Shown here one piece after another: positions 8,103 through 15,951 of a DNA stretch of 64,000 nt (its first letter is position 1; each line of letters begins with the position of its first letter). The position numbers and the translations under genes are program-made. The DNA comes from Bacteroidota bacterium (lineage in GTDB: Bacteria; Bacteroidota; Bacteroidia; Bacteroidales; Dysgonomonadaceae). The stretch is from contig JAEWGM010000036.1 of the NCBI GenBank assembly GCA_023388315.1, positions 165,107 through 229,106 on the forward strand. The letters are read 5' to 3'. Under the pieces are notes generated by a model. That model saw only the letters and a program-made list of their open reading frames with translations. It was not told where the DNA came from and searched no databases.

Positions 8103-9479
8103 ATGATGAAAGACAGGAACTATACGCATTCCATACAAATTGATGCCGATAAATGCATCGGTTGCTCTCATTGTATGCGTGTGTGTTCCACGCAAGCCAT
8201 TCGCATTGACGACGGCCTTGCCCATATTCAGCCCGAATGGTGCGTAGATTGTGGCGAGTGCTACCGTGTGTGCCCGCAAAAAGCCGTTTATGCCAAATCC
8301 GATGCGCCGGAAGCCCACAACCCCGATATTTACCGCATTGCCCTTATTCCGGCCGTTTTTATCGGGCAATTTCCTTCGGAATATTCCGCTACACAAATTA
8401 TGGAAGCCGTGAAAAAAACAGGCTTCGATGAAGTGTTTGAAGTGGAGCAAGCCATTGATTTTCTGAAAGAAGAATACAAAACCAAGTTTCAACCCGACAG
8501 GCCGCGCCCCTACATCAGCTCCTTTTGTCCCGCCGTGGTGCGGCTCATTCAGGTGGAATATCCATCCCTCACGCCGCACATTTTACCAATAAAAGCGCCG
8601 CACGATTTAGCGGCCATTTATCTCCGCCAATCCGTTAAGCAAAAAGGTGTTGATCCTGACTCCGTTTTTATTTACTACATCACCCCCTGCGCCGCTAAAA
8701 CGGTGGCGGCTCGAGCGCCCGTGGGCGAAAAGGAGTCGCCCATCAACGGCACCATCAATATGCAGGAAATGTACAATAAAGTGGCTAAAATTTTAGCGGT
8801 TGAAAAGAAGTCCAACCTGCACAAAACATACGCTAACATGAGCCCCGATTCCGTGAACTGGTCGTTATCGGGAACCGAAAAGCGCTATTTTGCCGGTCGT
8901 TCGCTTGCCATTGACGGGATGGACAATGTAATTGAATTTTTGGAAAAACTGGAGTCGGGGCATATTTCCGATATCGATTTTCTGGAAACGAGAGCGTGCG
9001 ACCAAGGTTGTGCCGGCGGTATTCTTTGTCCCGTGAACCGATTTCTGACCGTGGAAAGATTGGAGCAGCGACAAAAAAAACTGCAAAGCTTGATAGATGA
9101 CAACCGCGGCGAAAAAAATGCGTTGATGGAATATGCCGGCTACTTGCACGAAGTTTCGTCTGTGGAGCCGATATACCCGCGCGACGGGTTGTTGCTGGAC
9201 GAAGATATGGAAAAAGCGCTTGTTAAATTGCAACGCATCAATAAATTGCTTACTTACTTGCCCGGCTTCGATTGCGGTGCTTGCGGTTCGCCAAGCTGCT
9301 CCAACCTGGCCGAAGATATCGTAAAAGGCAAGGCAAGCATTTCGCATTGCGTGTTTGTGCAACGTGTAATGGAAAAGAATTATAAACTGAGCCCTGAGCA
9401 GGCTTTCACCGTCATTGAGAAGATATGGGGAAAGGACAGGCTGAACAAATATAACGAGAGAAGTGGACATGAATCTTAA
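8103..9479 (+). CDS. Sensory-type [FeFe]-hydrogenase-like Fe-S protein
   Basis: A 458-residue protein with two N-terminal [4Fe-4S] ferredoxin motifs (CIGCSHCMRVC, CVDCGECYRVC). A hydrogenase large-subunit domain follows, then a C-terminal four-Cys Fe-S domain (CGACGSPSC, then HC). In the H-cluster loops, TSCCP is replaced by SSFCP, MPCxxK by TPCAAK, and the third loop reads TRACDQGCAGG. All four cysteines that would hold the cubane are kept, but the proton-transfer cysteine of catalytic enzymes is Phe. This pattern is known for group C/D (HydS-like) hydrogenases proposed to be H2 or redox sensors. ATG at 8103 is chosen over a longer frame through the repeat. It overlaps the second DRTGG gene by 11 bases. 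Confidence 0.85.
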   Translation: MMKDRNYTHSIQIDADKCIGCSHCMRVCSTQAIRIDDGLAHIQPEWCVDCGECYRVCPQKAVYAKSDAPEAHNPDIYRIALIPAVFIGQFPSEYSATQIMEAVKKTGFDEVFEVEQAIDFLKEEYKTKFQPDRPRPYISSFCPAVVRLIQVEYPSLTPHILPIKAPHDLAAIYLRQSVKQKGVDPDSVFIYYITPCAAKTVAARAPVGEKESPINGTINMQEMYNKVAKILAVEKKSNLHKTYANMSPDSVNWSLSGTEKRYFAGRSLAIDGMDNVIEFLEKLESGHISDIDFLETRACDQGCAGGILCPVNRFLTVERLEQRQKKLQSLIDDNRGEKNALMEYAGYLHEVSSVEPIYPRDGLLLDEDMEKALVKLQRINKLLTYLPGFDCGACGSPSCSNLAEDIVKGKASISHCVFVQRVMEKNYKLSPEQAFTVIEKIWGKDRLNKYNERSGHES

Positions 9480-9804
9480 ACAATTGGTGGCCGATTTGGG
9501 CTTTACTTGCTTGTCGGGCAAAGCGTTGCTCGATAGGCCGGTTCAATCGGCATACGTTTCCGATTTGCTGAGCGATGTAATGGGAAAAGCGCCCGCCGAC
9601 TCATTGTGGATAACATCGCAAGTGCACAAAAACATTGTGGCGGTGGCTTCGCTCAATGAGTTGAGCGCCATCGTTATTGTGAACGAACGAAAGGTTGAGG
9701 ACGATGTGCTCCGCCACGCTGAGGAGGAGGAAGTGGTTATTTTGTCATCGGGGATGCCGGCGTTTGAAACGGCGGGAAAATTATATCACTATTTGCACCG
9801 ATAA
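9469..9804 (+). CDS. Second DRTGG-domain protein
   Basis: A 111-residue paralogue of the protein at 7299-7640, with SDLLSDVMG near residue 33, a central VNERKVEDDVLRHA segment and the ending ETAGKLYHYLH. Two different DRTGG proteins in one operon suggest a pair of partners or a heteromer. The start at 9469 overlaps the end of the sensory hydrogenase-like gene. Function is unknown; the domain call rests on similarity to DRTGG proteins next to clostridial hydrogenases. Confidence 0.75.
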   Translation: MNLKQLVADLGFTCLSGKALLDRPVQSAYVSDLLSDVMGKAPADSLWITSQVHKNIVAVASLNELSAIVIVNERKVEDDVLRHAEEEEVVILSSGMPAFETAGKLYHYLHR

Positions 9805-9806
9805 AA

Positions 9807-10547
9807 ATGCCCCGATTCAAGGCCGATTTGCATATTCACACTTGCCTTTCGCCTTGCGGCGATTTGGATATGAGCCCGCGCAACATTGTTCAATCCGCCA
9901 TGCAGGAAGGGCTGGATATGATTGCGATAACCGACCATAATTCCACAAGAAATGTGCAAACGTGCGTTGAAATAGGAAAAAAAACAGGCCTTTTTGTGAT
10001 TCCCGGATGCGAAGTTAACACGCAAGAAGAGGTGCATTGCTTGTGCTATTTTCCCGATGTTATGGCGCTGAACGAGTTTCAGCGATATTTGGATGAGAAA
10101 ATGCTCGACATTAAAAACGACCCTGCGCTTTTCGGCTATCAAGTGGCGGTGGATGAAAACGATGTGATTGTTTACGAAGAAAACCGCTCGCTTTTCACGG
10201 GAATTCAAGACGATATCGAAAGCGTGCAGCAAAAAGTGCATTCGTTGAACGGTGTTTTTGCGCCGGCGCATATCGATAGGCCGAAAAACGGCATATACGG
10301 ACAATTGGGCTTCATCCCGTTCGATTTGAAATACGACGCATTGGAAATTTCGCGCAGGATTCAGCCCGAAGATTTTTTGAAACTGCATCCCGAAATTGCA
10401 AACGATTTTATTTTGCGGGGTTCCGATGCGCATTATTTACACGATATTGCAAGCGTGCATACGTGTTTGGAAATGGAAAATTTGAATTGGGAGAGCTTTA
10501 AAAAGGTTTTCACAAAGCACAACATCCCAAATCCGACATCGCTATGA
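9807..10547 (+). CDS. PHP-domain metal-dependent phosphoesterase
   Basis: A 246-residue PHP-superfamily protein. Metal-binding motif 1 is ADLHIHTCLSPCG (about 6-18) and motif 2 is AITDHNS (about 42-48). A GCEVNT segment (about 69) follows, then a later His in APAHIDRP and the C-terminal RGSDAHYLHD. These are the His/Asp ligands expected for hydrolysis of phosphoesters. The substrate could be a nucleotide or sugar phosphate and cannot be told. PHP genes are recurrent neighbours of bifurcating hydrogenase genes in Firmicutes. It starts two bases after the DRTGG stop and shares ATGA with the next gene. Confidence 0.85.
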   Translation: MPRFKADLHIHTCLSPCGDLDMSPRNIVQSAMQEGLDMIAITDHNSTRNVQTCVEIGKKTGLFVIPGCEVNTQEEVHCLCYFPDVMALNEFQRYLDEKMLDIKNDPALFGYQVAVDENDVIVYEENRSLFTGIQDDIESVQQKVHSLNGVFAPAHIDRPKNGIYGQLGFIPFDLKYDALEISRRIQPEDFLKLHPEIANDFILRGSDAHYLHDIASVHTCLEMENLNWESFKKVFTKHNIPNPTSL

Positions 10548-11110
10548 TTGACTTGGCAATGCATATGATGGACATTGTCCAAAATTCCATTCGGGCAAAT
10601 GCCACGAAGATTGAGATCGTTTTTTTAGAAAACAGCCAATCCAACACGCTCACATTTTCGGTAAAAGACAATGGATTGGGAATGGCGAAAGAAACGGTGA
10701 AAAAATTAGAAAACCCGTTTTACACCACGCGCACCACGCGAAAAGTGGGTTTAGGCGTTCCGTTCCTTAAAATGACCAGCGAGCAATCGGGCGGCTTTTT
10801 GAAAATTGACTCGCAACAGGGTGTTGGCACTACCGTTGAAGCCGTTTACAGAACCGACAACCCCGACTGCCTTCCCTTAGGCGATTTGGGCGGATACGTG
10901 GTATTGTTGTTCATTGCCAATCCCGGTATTCATTTCAGCTTTCGATACAAGATAGACGAAAATGAATTTTTAATAGACACCAAAGATCTGAAAAAGCAGG
11001 GAATCACGGAATTATCGAACAGCGAAATGGCCGCGGCCGTGAAAGAATATATCAACGAGAATTTGAAAATAGTATATACAAACCGAAAAACGGAGAGTTA
11101 TTTATGTTAA
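10544..11110 (+). CDS. Histidine-kinase-like (GHKL) ATPase
   Basis: A 188-residue protein starting directly with a GHKL ATP-binding domain: N-box MDIVQNSIRANATKI (about 9), G1 VKDNGLGMAKE (about 41), F-box PFYTTRTTRK (about 59) and G2 VGLGVPFLKM. No dimerisation or phosphoacceptor histidine domain and no membrane segment are present. The last 80 residues are a separate, unidentified region. It could act as a kinase on a partner such as the PHP or DRTGG proteins, or as an anti-sigma-like switch. ATGA overlap with the PHP gene supports coupling. Confidence 0.82.
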   Translation: MIDLAMHMMDIVQNSIRANATKIEIVFLENSQSNTLTFSVKDNGLGMAKETVKKLENPFYTTRTTRKVGLGVPFLKMTSEQSGGFLKIDSQQGVGTTVEAVYRTDNPDCLPLGDLGGYVVLLFIANPGIHFSFRYKIDENEFLIDTKDLKKQGITELSNSEMAAAVKEYINENLKIVYTNRKTESYLC

Positions 11111-11160
11111 TTGATATTAGGGTCCTTAGACTGATAAATTTTAGATCATCGAAGTCGTCG

Positions 11161-11192
11161 CCCTCCCCTGTGGGGAGGGTTGGGGAGGGGCC
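11161..11192. repeat. GC-rich palindromic repeat, family A
   Basis: A close copy of the unit at 8067: CCCTCCCC, a TGT loop, GGGGAGGG, then GGGGAGGGG. It lies in the gap between the regulatory block and the catalytic hydrogenase genes. Confidence 0.75.
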
Positions 11193-11214
11193 TAATGTCT
11201 AAATTTAAAATATT

Positions 11215-11607
11215 ATGACAGGAATCAAAACCCTTGCCGACCTGAAACGCAAACAGGAGGAACTAAAGTCGCTCATCAATTTGAGAGACCAAGCCGAGAA
11301 TCCCGAATCGGTAACGCAAATTAAAGTGGCGATGGCTACTTGCGGCATTGCTTCGGGCGCTAAAGATGTGATGGAATATTTTGTGCGGGAACTCAATGCC
11401 AAAGGCATAGACGCGGTAATCACTCAAACCGGATGCATGGGCTATTGCTTTGCCGAGCCCACGGTGGAAATTACGCTTCCCGGAAAAGGGCCGATGGTGT
11501 TCGGATACGTGGATACGGAAAAAGCCGAGGAAATTATCGAGCGCTACATCAAAGATGGCGAGTTGGTTGACGGCGTAATTCCGCAAAATTACGATACCGT
11601 AGATTAA
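11215..11607 (+). CDS. Thioredoxin-like ferredoxin subunit of the hydrogenase (HndB-like)
   Basis: A 130-residue protein with a thioredoxin-like [2Fe-2S] ferredoxin fold: VAMATCGIASGAK (about 38-50) and TGCMGYCFAEP (about 72). Only three cysteines (about 43, 74, 78) occupy the usual four-Cys pattern, so cluster binding is uncertain; HndB-type subunits often look this way. A charged, likely helical N-terminus (LADLKRKQEELKSLI) precedes the fold. It is followed 42 bases later by hydB, whose N-terminal domain is of the same family. It is likely a small accessory subunit of the bifurcating complex. Confidence 0.85.
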   Translation: MTGIKTLADLKRKQEELKSLINLRDQAENPESVTQIKVAMATCGIASGAKDVMEYFVRELNAKGIDAVITQTGCMGYCFAEPTVEITLPGKGPMVFGYVDTEKAEEIIERYIKDGELVDGVIPQNYDTVD

Positions 11608-11649
11608 ATCTGCCGCGTTGCCAAAGTTAAACTTTAAAATCATTTATTT

Positions 11650-13473
11650 ATGAGTCAATATAAAATGCATGTTCTCGTTTGTGCCGGCACCGGATGCCAA
11701 TCTTCGCAAAGCGAATTGGTGTATGAGATGCTGCAAGACGAATTAGACAGAAAAGGGCTGCGACAAGATGTTCAGGTTATTCGCACCGGCTGTTTCGGTT
11801 TCTGCGAAAAAGGGCCCATCGTGAAAATCCTGCCCGACAACACGTTTTACACACAAGTGGCTCCGGTGGATGCCAAGGAAATTATTGATGAACACATTAT
11901 TAAAGGGCGCCGTGTAAACAGATTATTGTATTTGAATCCAGAAAACGATGAACACGTGGAAGATTCAAAACACATGGGATTCTACAAAAAACAATTGCGC
12001 GTAGCGCTCAGGAATTGCGGCACGATTGACCCGGAGAACATCGACGAATCCATTGCCCGCGATGCGTATCAAGCGCTGGGCAAATGCCTTACCGAGTACT
12101 CGCCGCAAGAAACCATCGATGTCATTAAGAAATCGGGGTTGCGTGGCCGCGGCGGCGCCGGATTTCCCACAGGATTGAAATGGGAAATCGCGAGCAAAAA
12201 CGATGCCGACGAAAAATACGTGGTATGCAATGCCGACGAAGGCGACCCCGGCGCGTTTATGGATCGCTCCATCCTCGAAGGCGACCCGCATACCATTCTC
12301 GAAGCTATGGCAATTTGCGGCTATTGCATGAACGCCAGCCAAGGCCTCATTTACATCCGTGCCGAATATCCGTTGGCCATCAAACGATTAAAAATAGCCA
12401 TTCAGCAGGCCAAAGAATACGGCTTGTTGGGTGACAACATTTTCGGAACCGATTTCAGTTTCCACATCAAACTTCGTTATGGCGCCGGCGCCTTTGTGTG
12501 CGGTGAGGAAACATCGCTTATCCATTCCATGGAAGGCAAACGCGGCGAGCCATCCAACAAACCGCCATTTCCTGCCCAAAGCGGATATTTGGGCAAACCC
12601 ACCAACGTGAACAATGTGGAAACACTGGCCAATGTGCCGGTAATTATCTTGAAAGGCGCCGATTGGTTTTCGTCCATCGGAACTGAAAAATCCAAAGGTA
12701 CCAAAGTGTTTGCGCTGGCAGGGAAAATCAACAACGTGGGGCTCATCGAAGTGCCAATGGGCATCACACTGCGCGAAATCATTTATGAAATCGGCGGCGG
12801 CATCAAAGGCGGAAAGAAATTCAAAGCCGTGCAAACTGGTGGCCCTTCAGGCGGTTGCCTAACCGAAAAGCATTTGGACACGCCCATCGATTATGAAAGC
12901 CTCACCGCTGCCGGCTCAATGATGGGCTCGGGAGGGATGATTGTGCTGGACGAAGACGATTGTATGGTGTCGGTGGCGAAATTTTATCTCGATTTCATCG
13001 TGGAAGAATCGTGCGGAAAGTGCGCTCCGTGCCGCATAGGCAACAAGCGGCTTTACGAAACCCTTGAGCGCATTACCGACGGAAAAGGCACCGAAGAAGA
13101 CCTCAGCAAACTCAGAAACCTGAGCAATGTCATCAAAGACACATCGCTTTGCGGCTTGGGGCAAACATCGCCAAACCCCGTCCTTTCCACCTTGGATAAC
13201 TTTATGGAAGAATACAAGGAGCACGTTATCGATAAAAAATGCCGCTCGGGAAAATGCAGAAACTTGCTCTATTACGTTATTAATGATGACGATTGCGTGG
13301 GCTGTATGGCTTGTGTGCGCGTTTGCCCCGTGAACGCCATTACCGGGCAAAAGAAACTCACGCATTATATCCATCAGGACGTGTGCATCAAGTGCGGCGC
13401 TTGTATGGAAAAATGCCAATTCGATGCCATTCACCTGCAATCGGATTATGAACGCATTGAAGTGATGGCGTGA
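11650..13473 (+). CDS. hydB: Bifurcating [FeFe]-hydrogenase subunit B, NuoF-like NAD(H)/FMN subunit
   Basis: A 607-residue flavin subunit that carries NAD(H) binding and, in known bifurcating enzymes, the electron-bifurcation site. It has an N-terminal thioredoxin-like [2Fe-2S] domain (CAGTGC, GCFGFC; first 110 residues). The NuoF core follows, with RGRGGAGFPTGLKW (about 164) and GAGAFVCGEETSL, then the SLBB region. The [4Fe-4S] motif ESCGKCAPCRIG lies near 453. Two C-terminal ferredoxin clusters (CVGCMACVRVCP, CIKCGACMEKC) lie at about 546-590. Domain order matches HydB of Thermotoga and HndC. It is followed by an inserted DUF559 gene instead of directly by hydA. Confidence 0.95.
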   Translation: MSQYKMHVLVCAGTGCQSSQSELVYEMLQDELDRKGLRQDVQVIRTGCFGFCEKGPIVKILPDNTFYTQVAPVDAKEIIDEHIIKGRRVNRLLYLNPENDEHVEDSKHMGFYKKQLRVALRNCGTIDPENIDESIARDAYQALGKCLTEYSPQETIDVIKKSGLRGRGGAGFPTGLKWEIASKNDADEKYVVCNADEGDPGAFMDRSILEGDPHTILEAMAICGYCMNASQGLIYIRAEYPLAIKRLKIAIQQAKEYGLLGDNIFGTDFSFHIKLRYGAGAFVCGEETSLIHSMEGKRGEPSNKPPFPAQSGYLGKPTNVNNVETLANVPVIILKGADWFSSIGTEKSKGTKVFALAGKINNVGLIEVPMGITLREIIYEIGGGIKGGKKFKAVQTGGPSGGCLTEKHLDTPIDYESLTAAGSMMGSGGMIVLDEDDCMVSVAKFYLDFIVEESCGKCAPCRIGNKRLYETLERITDGKGTEEDLSKLRNLSNVIKDTSLCGLGQTSPNPVLSTLDNFMEEYKEHVIDKKCRSGKCRNLLYYVINDDDCVGCMACVRVCPVNAITGQKKLTHYIHQDVCIKCGACMEKCQFDAIHLQSDYERIEVMA

Positions 13474-13541
13474 GAAAATATGATCTGTAAACCCCTATTA
13501 TCCATTTTTCTCAGAAGACGTTTAAAGTCGGATGCACTTTT

Positions 13542-13573
13542 CCCCCTTGGAGAAGGGGGATTAAGGGGGATTG
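13542..13573 (+). repeat. Left inverted repeat of the DUF559 cassette, family A
   Basis: CCCCCTTGGAGAAGGGGG followed by ATTAAGGGGGATTG. Read in reverse it matches the repeat starting at 13975 almost base for base. It lies 18 bases before the DUF559 start codon. Confidence 0.8.
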
Positions 13574-13591
13574 AAAAATTAAAGTCTGAAA

Positions 13592-13972
13592 ATGCAAGAA
13601 AAGTCGTTATATAACAAATCATTGAAATCCTTATCTCGCGGGCTAAGAAATAATGCTACGTTAGGCGAAATACTTTTGTGGGATAAGCTTTTAAAAGCAA
13701 AAGGCACAGGGTATCAGTTCAACAGGCAATATTCAATGCAGTTAGATGACTTGAATATCATTGTCGACTTTATTTGCAGAAAACTAAAATTGATCATTGA
13801 AATTGATGGTTATTCTCACAATTTCAAATACGATGAAGATAGCGTTAGAGACCGAAAGTTGAAGGATGTCGGATATACTGTTTTAAGATTTTCGGAACAG
13901 CGAATCAGATATGATATAGATAATGTAGCGGCAGAAATTCAAACAATGATTGAAGAATTGGAAGAGAAATAA
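13592..13972 (+). CDS. DUF559-domain putative endonuclease
   Basis: A 126-residue protein of the DUF559 family, related to very-short-patch-repair and PD-(D/E)xK nucleases. An N-terminal helical part (LSRGLRNNATLGEILLWDKL, up to about 35) is followed by FNRQYSMQLDDLNIIVDF. The core then reads LIIEIDGYSH (about 70), with a plausible E-x-D metal site, and RDRKLKDVGYTVLRFSEQRI (about 92). It is out of place in a hydrogenase operon and is flanked on both sides by family A repeats in inverted orientation. Its A+T content looks higher than that of hydB and hydA. It is probably a mobile or repeat-associated cassette; its activity is unknown. Confidence 0.85.
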   Translation: MQEKSLYNKSLKSLSRGLRNNATLGEILLWDKLLKAKGTGYQFNRQYSMQLDDLNIIVDFICRKLKLIIEIDGYSHNFKYDEDSVRDRKLKDVGYTVLRFSEQRIRYDIDNVAAEIQTMIEELEEK

Positions 13973-13974
13973 AG

Positions 13975-14058
13975 TTCAATCCCCCTAACCCCCTTCTCCA
14001 AGGGGGAGATTTGGAGGTGGATATACTTTTTCCACTTGAAAAAGGAGCAAGGGGCTTG
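13975..14058 (-). repeat. Right repeats of the DUF559 cassette, family A
   Basis: 13975-14008 is the inverted counterpart of 13542-13573 (CAATCCCCCTAACCCCC, CTTCTCCAAGGGGG). A worn second copy in direct orientation follows at about 14024-14058 (CTTTTTCCACTTG, GGAGCAAGGGGCTTGAAA). It starts two bases past the DUF559 stop. Confidence 0.75.
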
Positions 14059-14091
14059 AAAGACAATACAAGAAGTTAGAAATATAAAACT

Positions 14092-15873
14092 ATGCAAAAA
14101 ATAACACTAACAATAGACAAGAAAAAAGTACAGGTAGAAAAAGGCACTACCATACTGAAAGCCGCCCGGCAAGCAGGCGTGGAAATACCAACCCTATGCC
14201 ATTTTGAGCTTTGCGACATGGGCATTGAAAACAAACCCGGCGGTTGCCGCATATGCGTGGTGGAGGTGGAAGGACGCCGAAACCTGGCGCCATCGTGTAT
14301 GACCGAAGCGCAAGACGGCATGGTTATTCAAACGCACAGCACACGTGTATTGAATGCCCGTACAACCGTTTTAAAACTCATCATATCCGATCACCCATTC
14401 GACTGTTTGGTGTGCGCCAAATCAGGTCAATGCGAACTGCAAAGCCTTGCTACGCAATTTGGAATCAGAAGCTTACCATACGAGGGAGAACAATCGCATT
14501 ACCGAAAAGACACCTCACCGTCTATTATTCGCGAAGTAGATAAATGCGTTATGTGCCGCCGGTGCGAAATGATGTGCAACGAAGTGCAAACCGTCGGTGC
14601 GCTTTCGGCGGTAAACCGCGGATTTATGTCGGTGGTGGCGCCCGCTTTTGAGATGAACTTGGAAGATTCGCCCTGTACGTATTGTGGACAATGTGTGTCG
14701 GTATGCCCTACAGGCGCCCTCACCGAGGTGGACCACTCCAACGATGTGTTGCGCACACTTACCGATCCCACCAAAACCGTGGTGGTGCAAACCGCTCCCG
14801 CCGTTCGTGCCGCATTGGGCGAGGAATTTGGACTGGAGCCGGGCTCACTGGTAACCGGAAAAATGGTGGCCGCGCTACGCGAATTGGGTTTCGATTATGT
14901 ATTCGATACCGATTTCAGCGCCGACCTTACCATTATGGAAGAAGGAACCGAGCTGCTTAACCGAATCAAAGGGCATTTGGCGGGTAACGAATCGGTACGG
15001 TTACCGATTTTGACATCGTGTTGCCCGGGCTGGGTAAATTTCTTTGAACACAACTTCCCCGATTTGCTGGATGTTCCTTCCACGGCGAAATCGCCACAAC
15101 AAATGTTTGGCGCGATAGCCAAATCGTATTTCGCTGAGAAAATCGGGGTCGACCGCAAAGATTTGGTGGTGGTTTCCGTGATGCCGTGCTTGGCGAAAAA
15201 ATATGAATGCCAACGCGATGAATTTAAGGTAGATGGCAACCCCGATGTGGATTACTCAATTTCCACACGCGAGTTGGCAGCGTTCATTAAACAAGCCAAT
15301 ATCGATTTTCTGAATTTGCCGGAAGAAGATTTCGACGACCCGCTGGGCGAATCCACCGGCGCGGCCGTTATTTTTGGTAATACCGGAGGCGTTATTGAAG
15401 CGGCTTGCCGCACGGCGTATGAATTGTACACAGGCAAAACGCTTGAAAAAGTGGAGTTCACCGAATTGCGCGGAATGGAAGGCATTCGCTCCGCCACGGT
15501 AGATTTCGATGGGTTGAAACTCAACATCGGCATCGCCCACGGATTGGGCAACGCCCGAAAATTGCTGGACGATGTGCGCGCCGGAAAATCGGAATATCAC
15601 GCCATCGAGGTCATGGCTTGTCCCGGCGGATGCATCGGCGGAGGCGGCCAACCGCATCATCATGGCAAGAGCGAAATCCTTGCCAAACGCGCGGCGGCCA
15701 TCTACACGGAAGATGAACGGAAAACCATTCGCAAATCGCATCAAAACCCGTCTATCATCCGCTTGTATAACGATTATTTAGGATTGCCCGGAAGCCAAAT
15801 GGCGCACAATTTATTGCATACGCGTTATTTTGAGAAAAGCAACGAGGTGACGATTAATTTGCATAGTAATTAG
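14092..15873 (+). CDS. hydA: Catalytic [FeFe]-hydrogenase, bifurcating group A
   Basis: Makes or oxidises H2 at the H-cluster, in the cytosol, coupled to ferredoxin and NAD(H) through HydB and HydC. The 593 residues contain an N-terminal [2Fe-2S] domain (cysteines at about 41, 52, 55 and 69) and a His-Cys cluster (HPFDCLVCAKSGQCELQ). Two [4Fe-4S] motifs follow (CVMCRRCEMMCN, CTYCGQCVSVCP). The three H-cluster signatures are TSCCPGW (about 306), MPCLAKKYE (about 363) and EVMACPGGCIGGGGQP (about 507). The C-terminus has the small-subunit domain ending NDYLGLPGSQMAHNLLHT. All catalytic cysteines, including the proton-transfer one, are present. The symbol hndD would be equivalent. Confidence 0.97.
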   Translation: MQKITLTIDKKKVQVEKGTTILKAARQAGVEIPTLCHFELCDMGIENKPGGCRICVVEVEGRRNLAPSCMTEAQDGMVIQTHSTRVLNARTTVLKLIISDHPFDCLVCAKSGQCELQSLATQFGIRSLPYEGEQSHYRKDTSPSIIREVDKCVMCRRCEMMCNEVQTVGALSAVNRGFMSVVAPAFEMNLEDSPCTYCGQCVSVCPTGALTEVDHSNDVLRTLTDPTKTVVVQTAPAVRAALGEEFGLEPGSLVTGKMVAALRELGFDYVFDTDFSADLTIMEEGTELLNRIKGHLAGNESVRLPILTSCCPGWVNFFEHNFPDLLDVPSTAKSPQQMFGAIAKSYFAEKIGVDRKDLVVVSVMPCLAKKYECQRDEFKVDGNPDVDYSISTRELAAFIKQANIDFLNLPEEDFDDPLGESTGAAVIFGNTGGVIEAACRTAYELYTGKTLEKVEFTELRGMEGIRSATVDFDGLKLNIGIAHGLGNARKLLDDVRAGKSEYHAIEVMACPGGCIGGGGQPHHHGKSEILAKRAAAIYTEDERKTIRKSHQNPSIIRLYNDYLGLPGSQMAHNLLHTRYFEKSNEVTINLHSN

Positions 15874-15878
15874 GGGTT

Positions 15879-15930
15879 TAAAGTTCAGAGTTCAAGGTTT
15901 AGTGTTCAACGTTCAGGGTTCAGTGTAACC
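15879..15930 (+). repeat. Degenerate tandem GTTCA repeat
   Basis: Several imperfect copies of a GTTCAxxGTT-like unit (GTTCAGAG, GTTCAAGG, GTTCAACG, GTTCAGGG) fill the gap between hydA and hydC. Confidence 0.6.
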
Positions 15931-15951
15931 CGCAACAAAAAAAGTAAAAAC

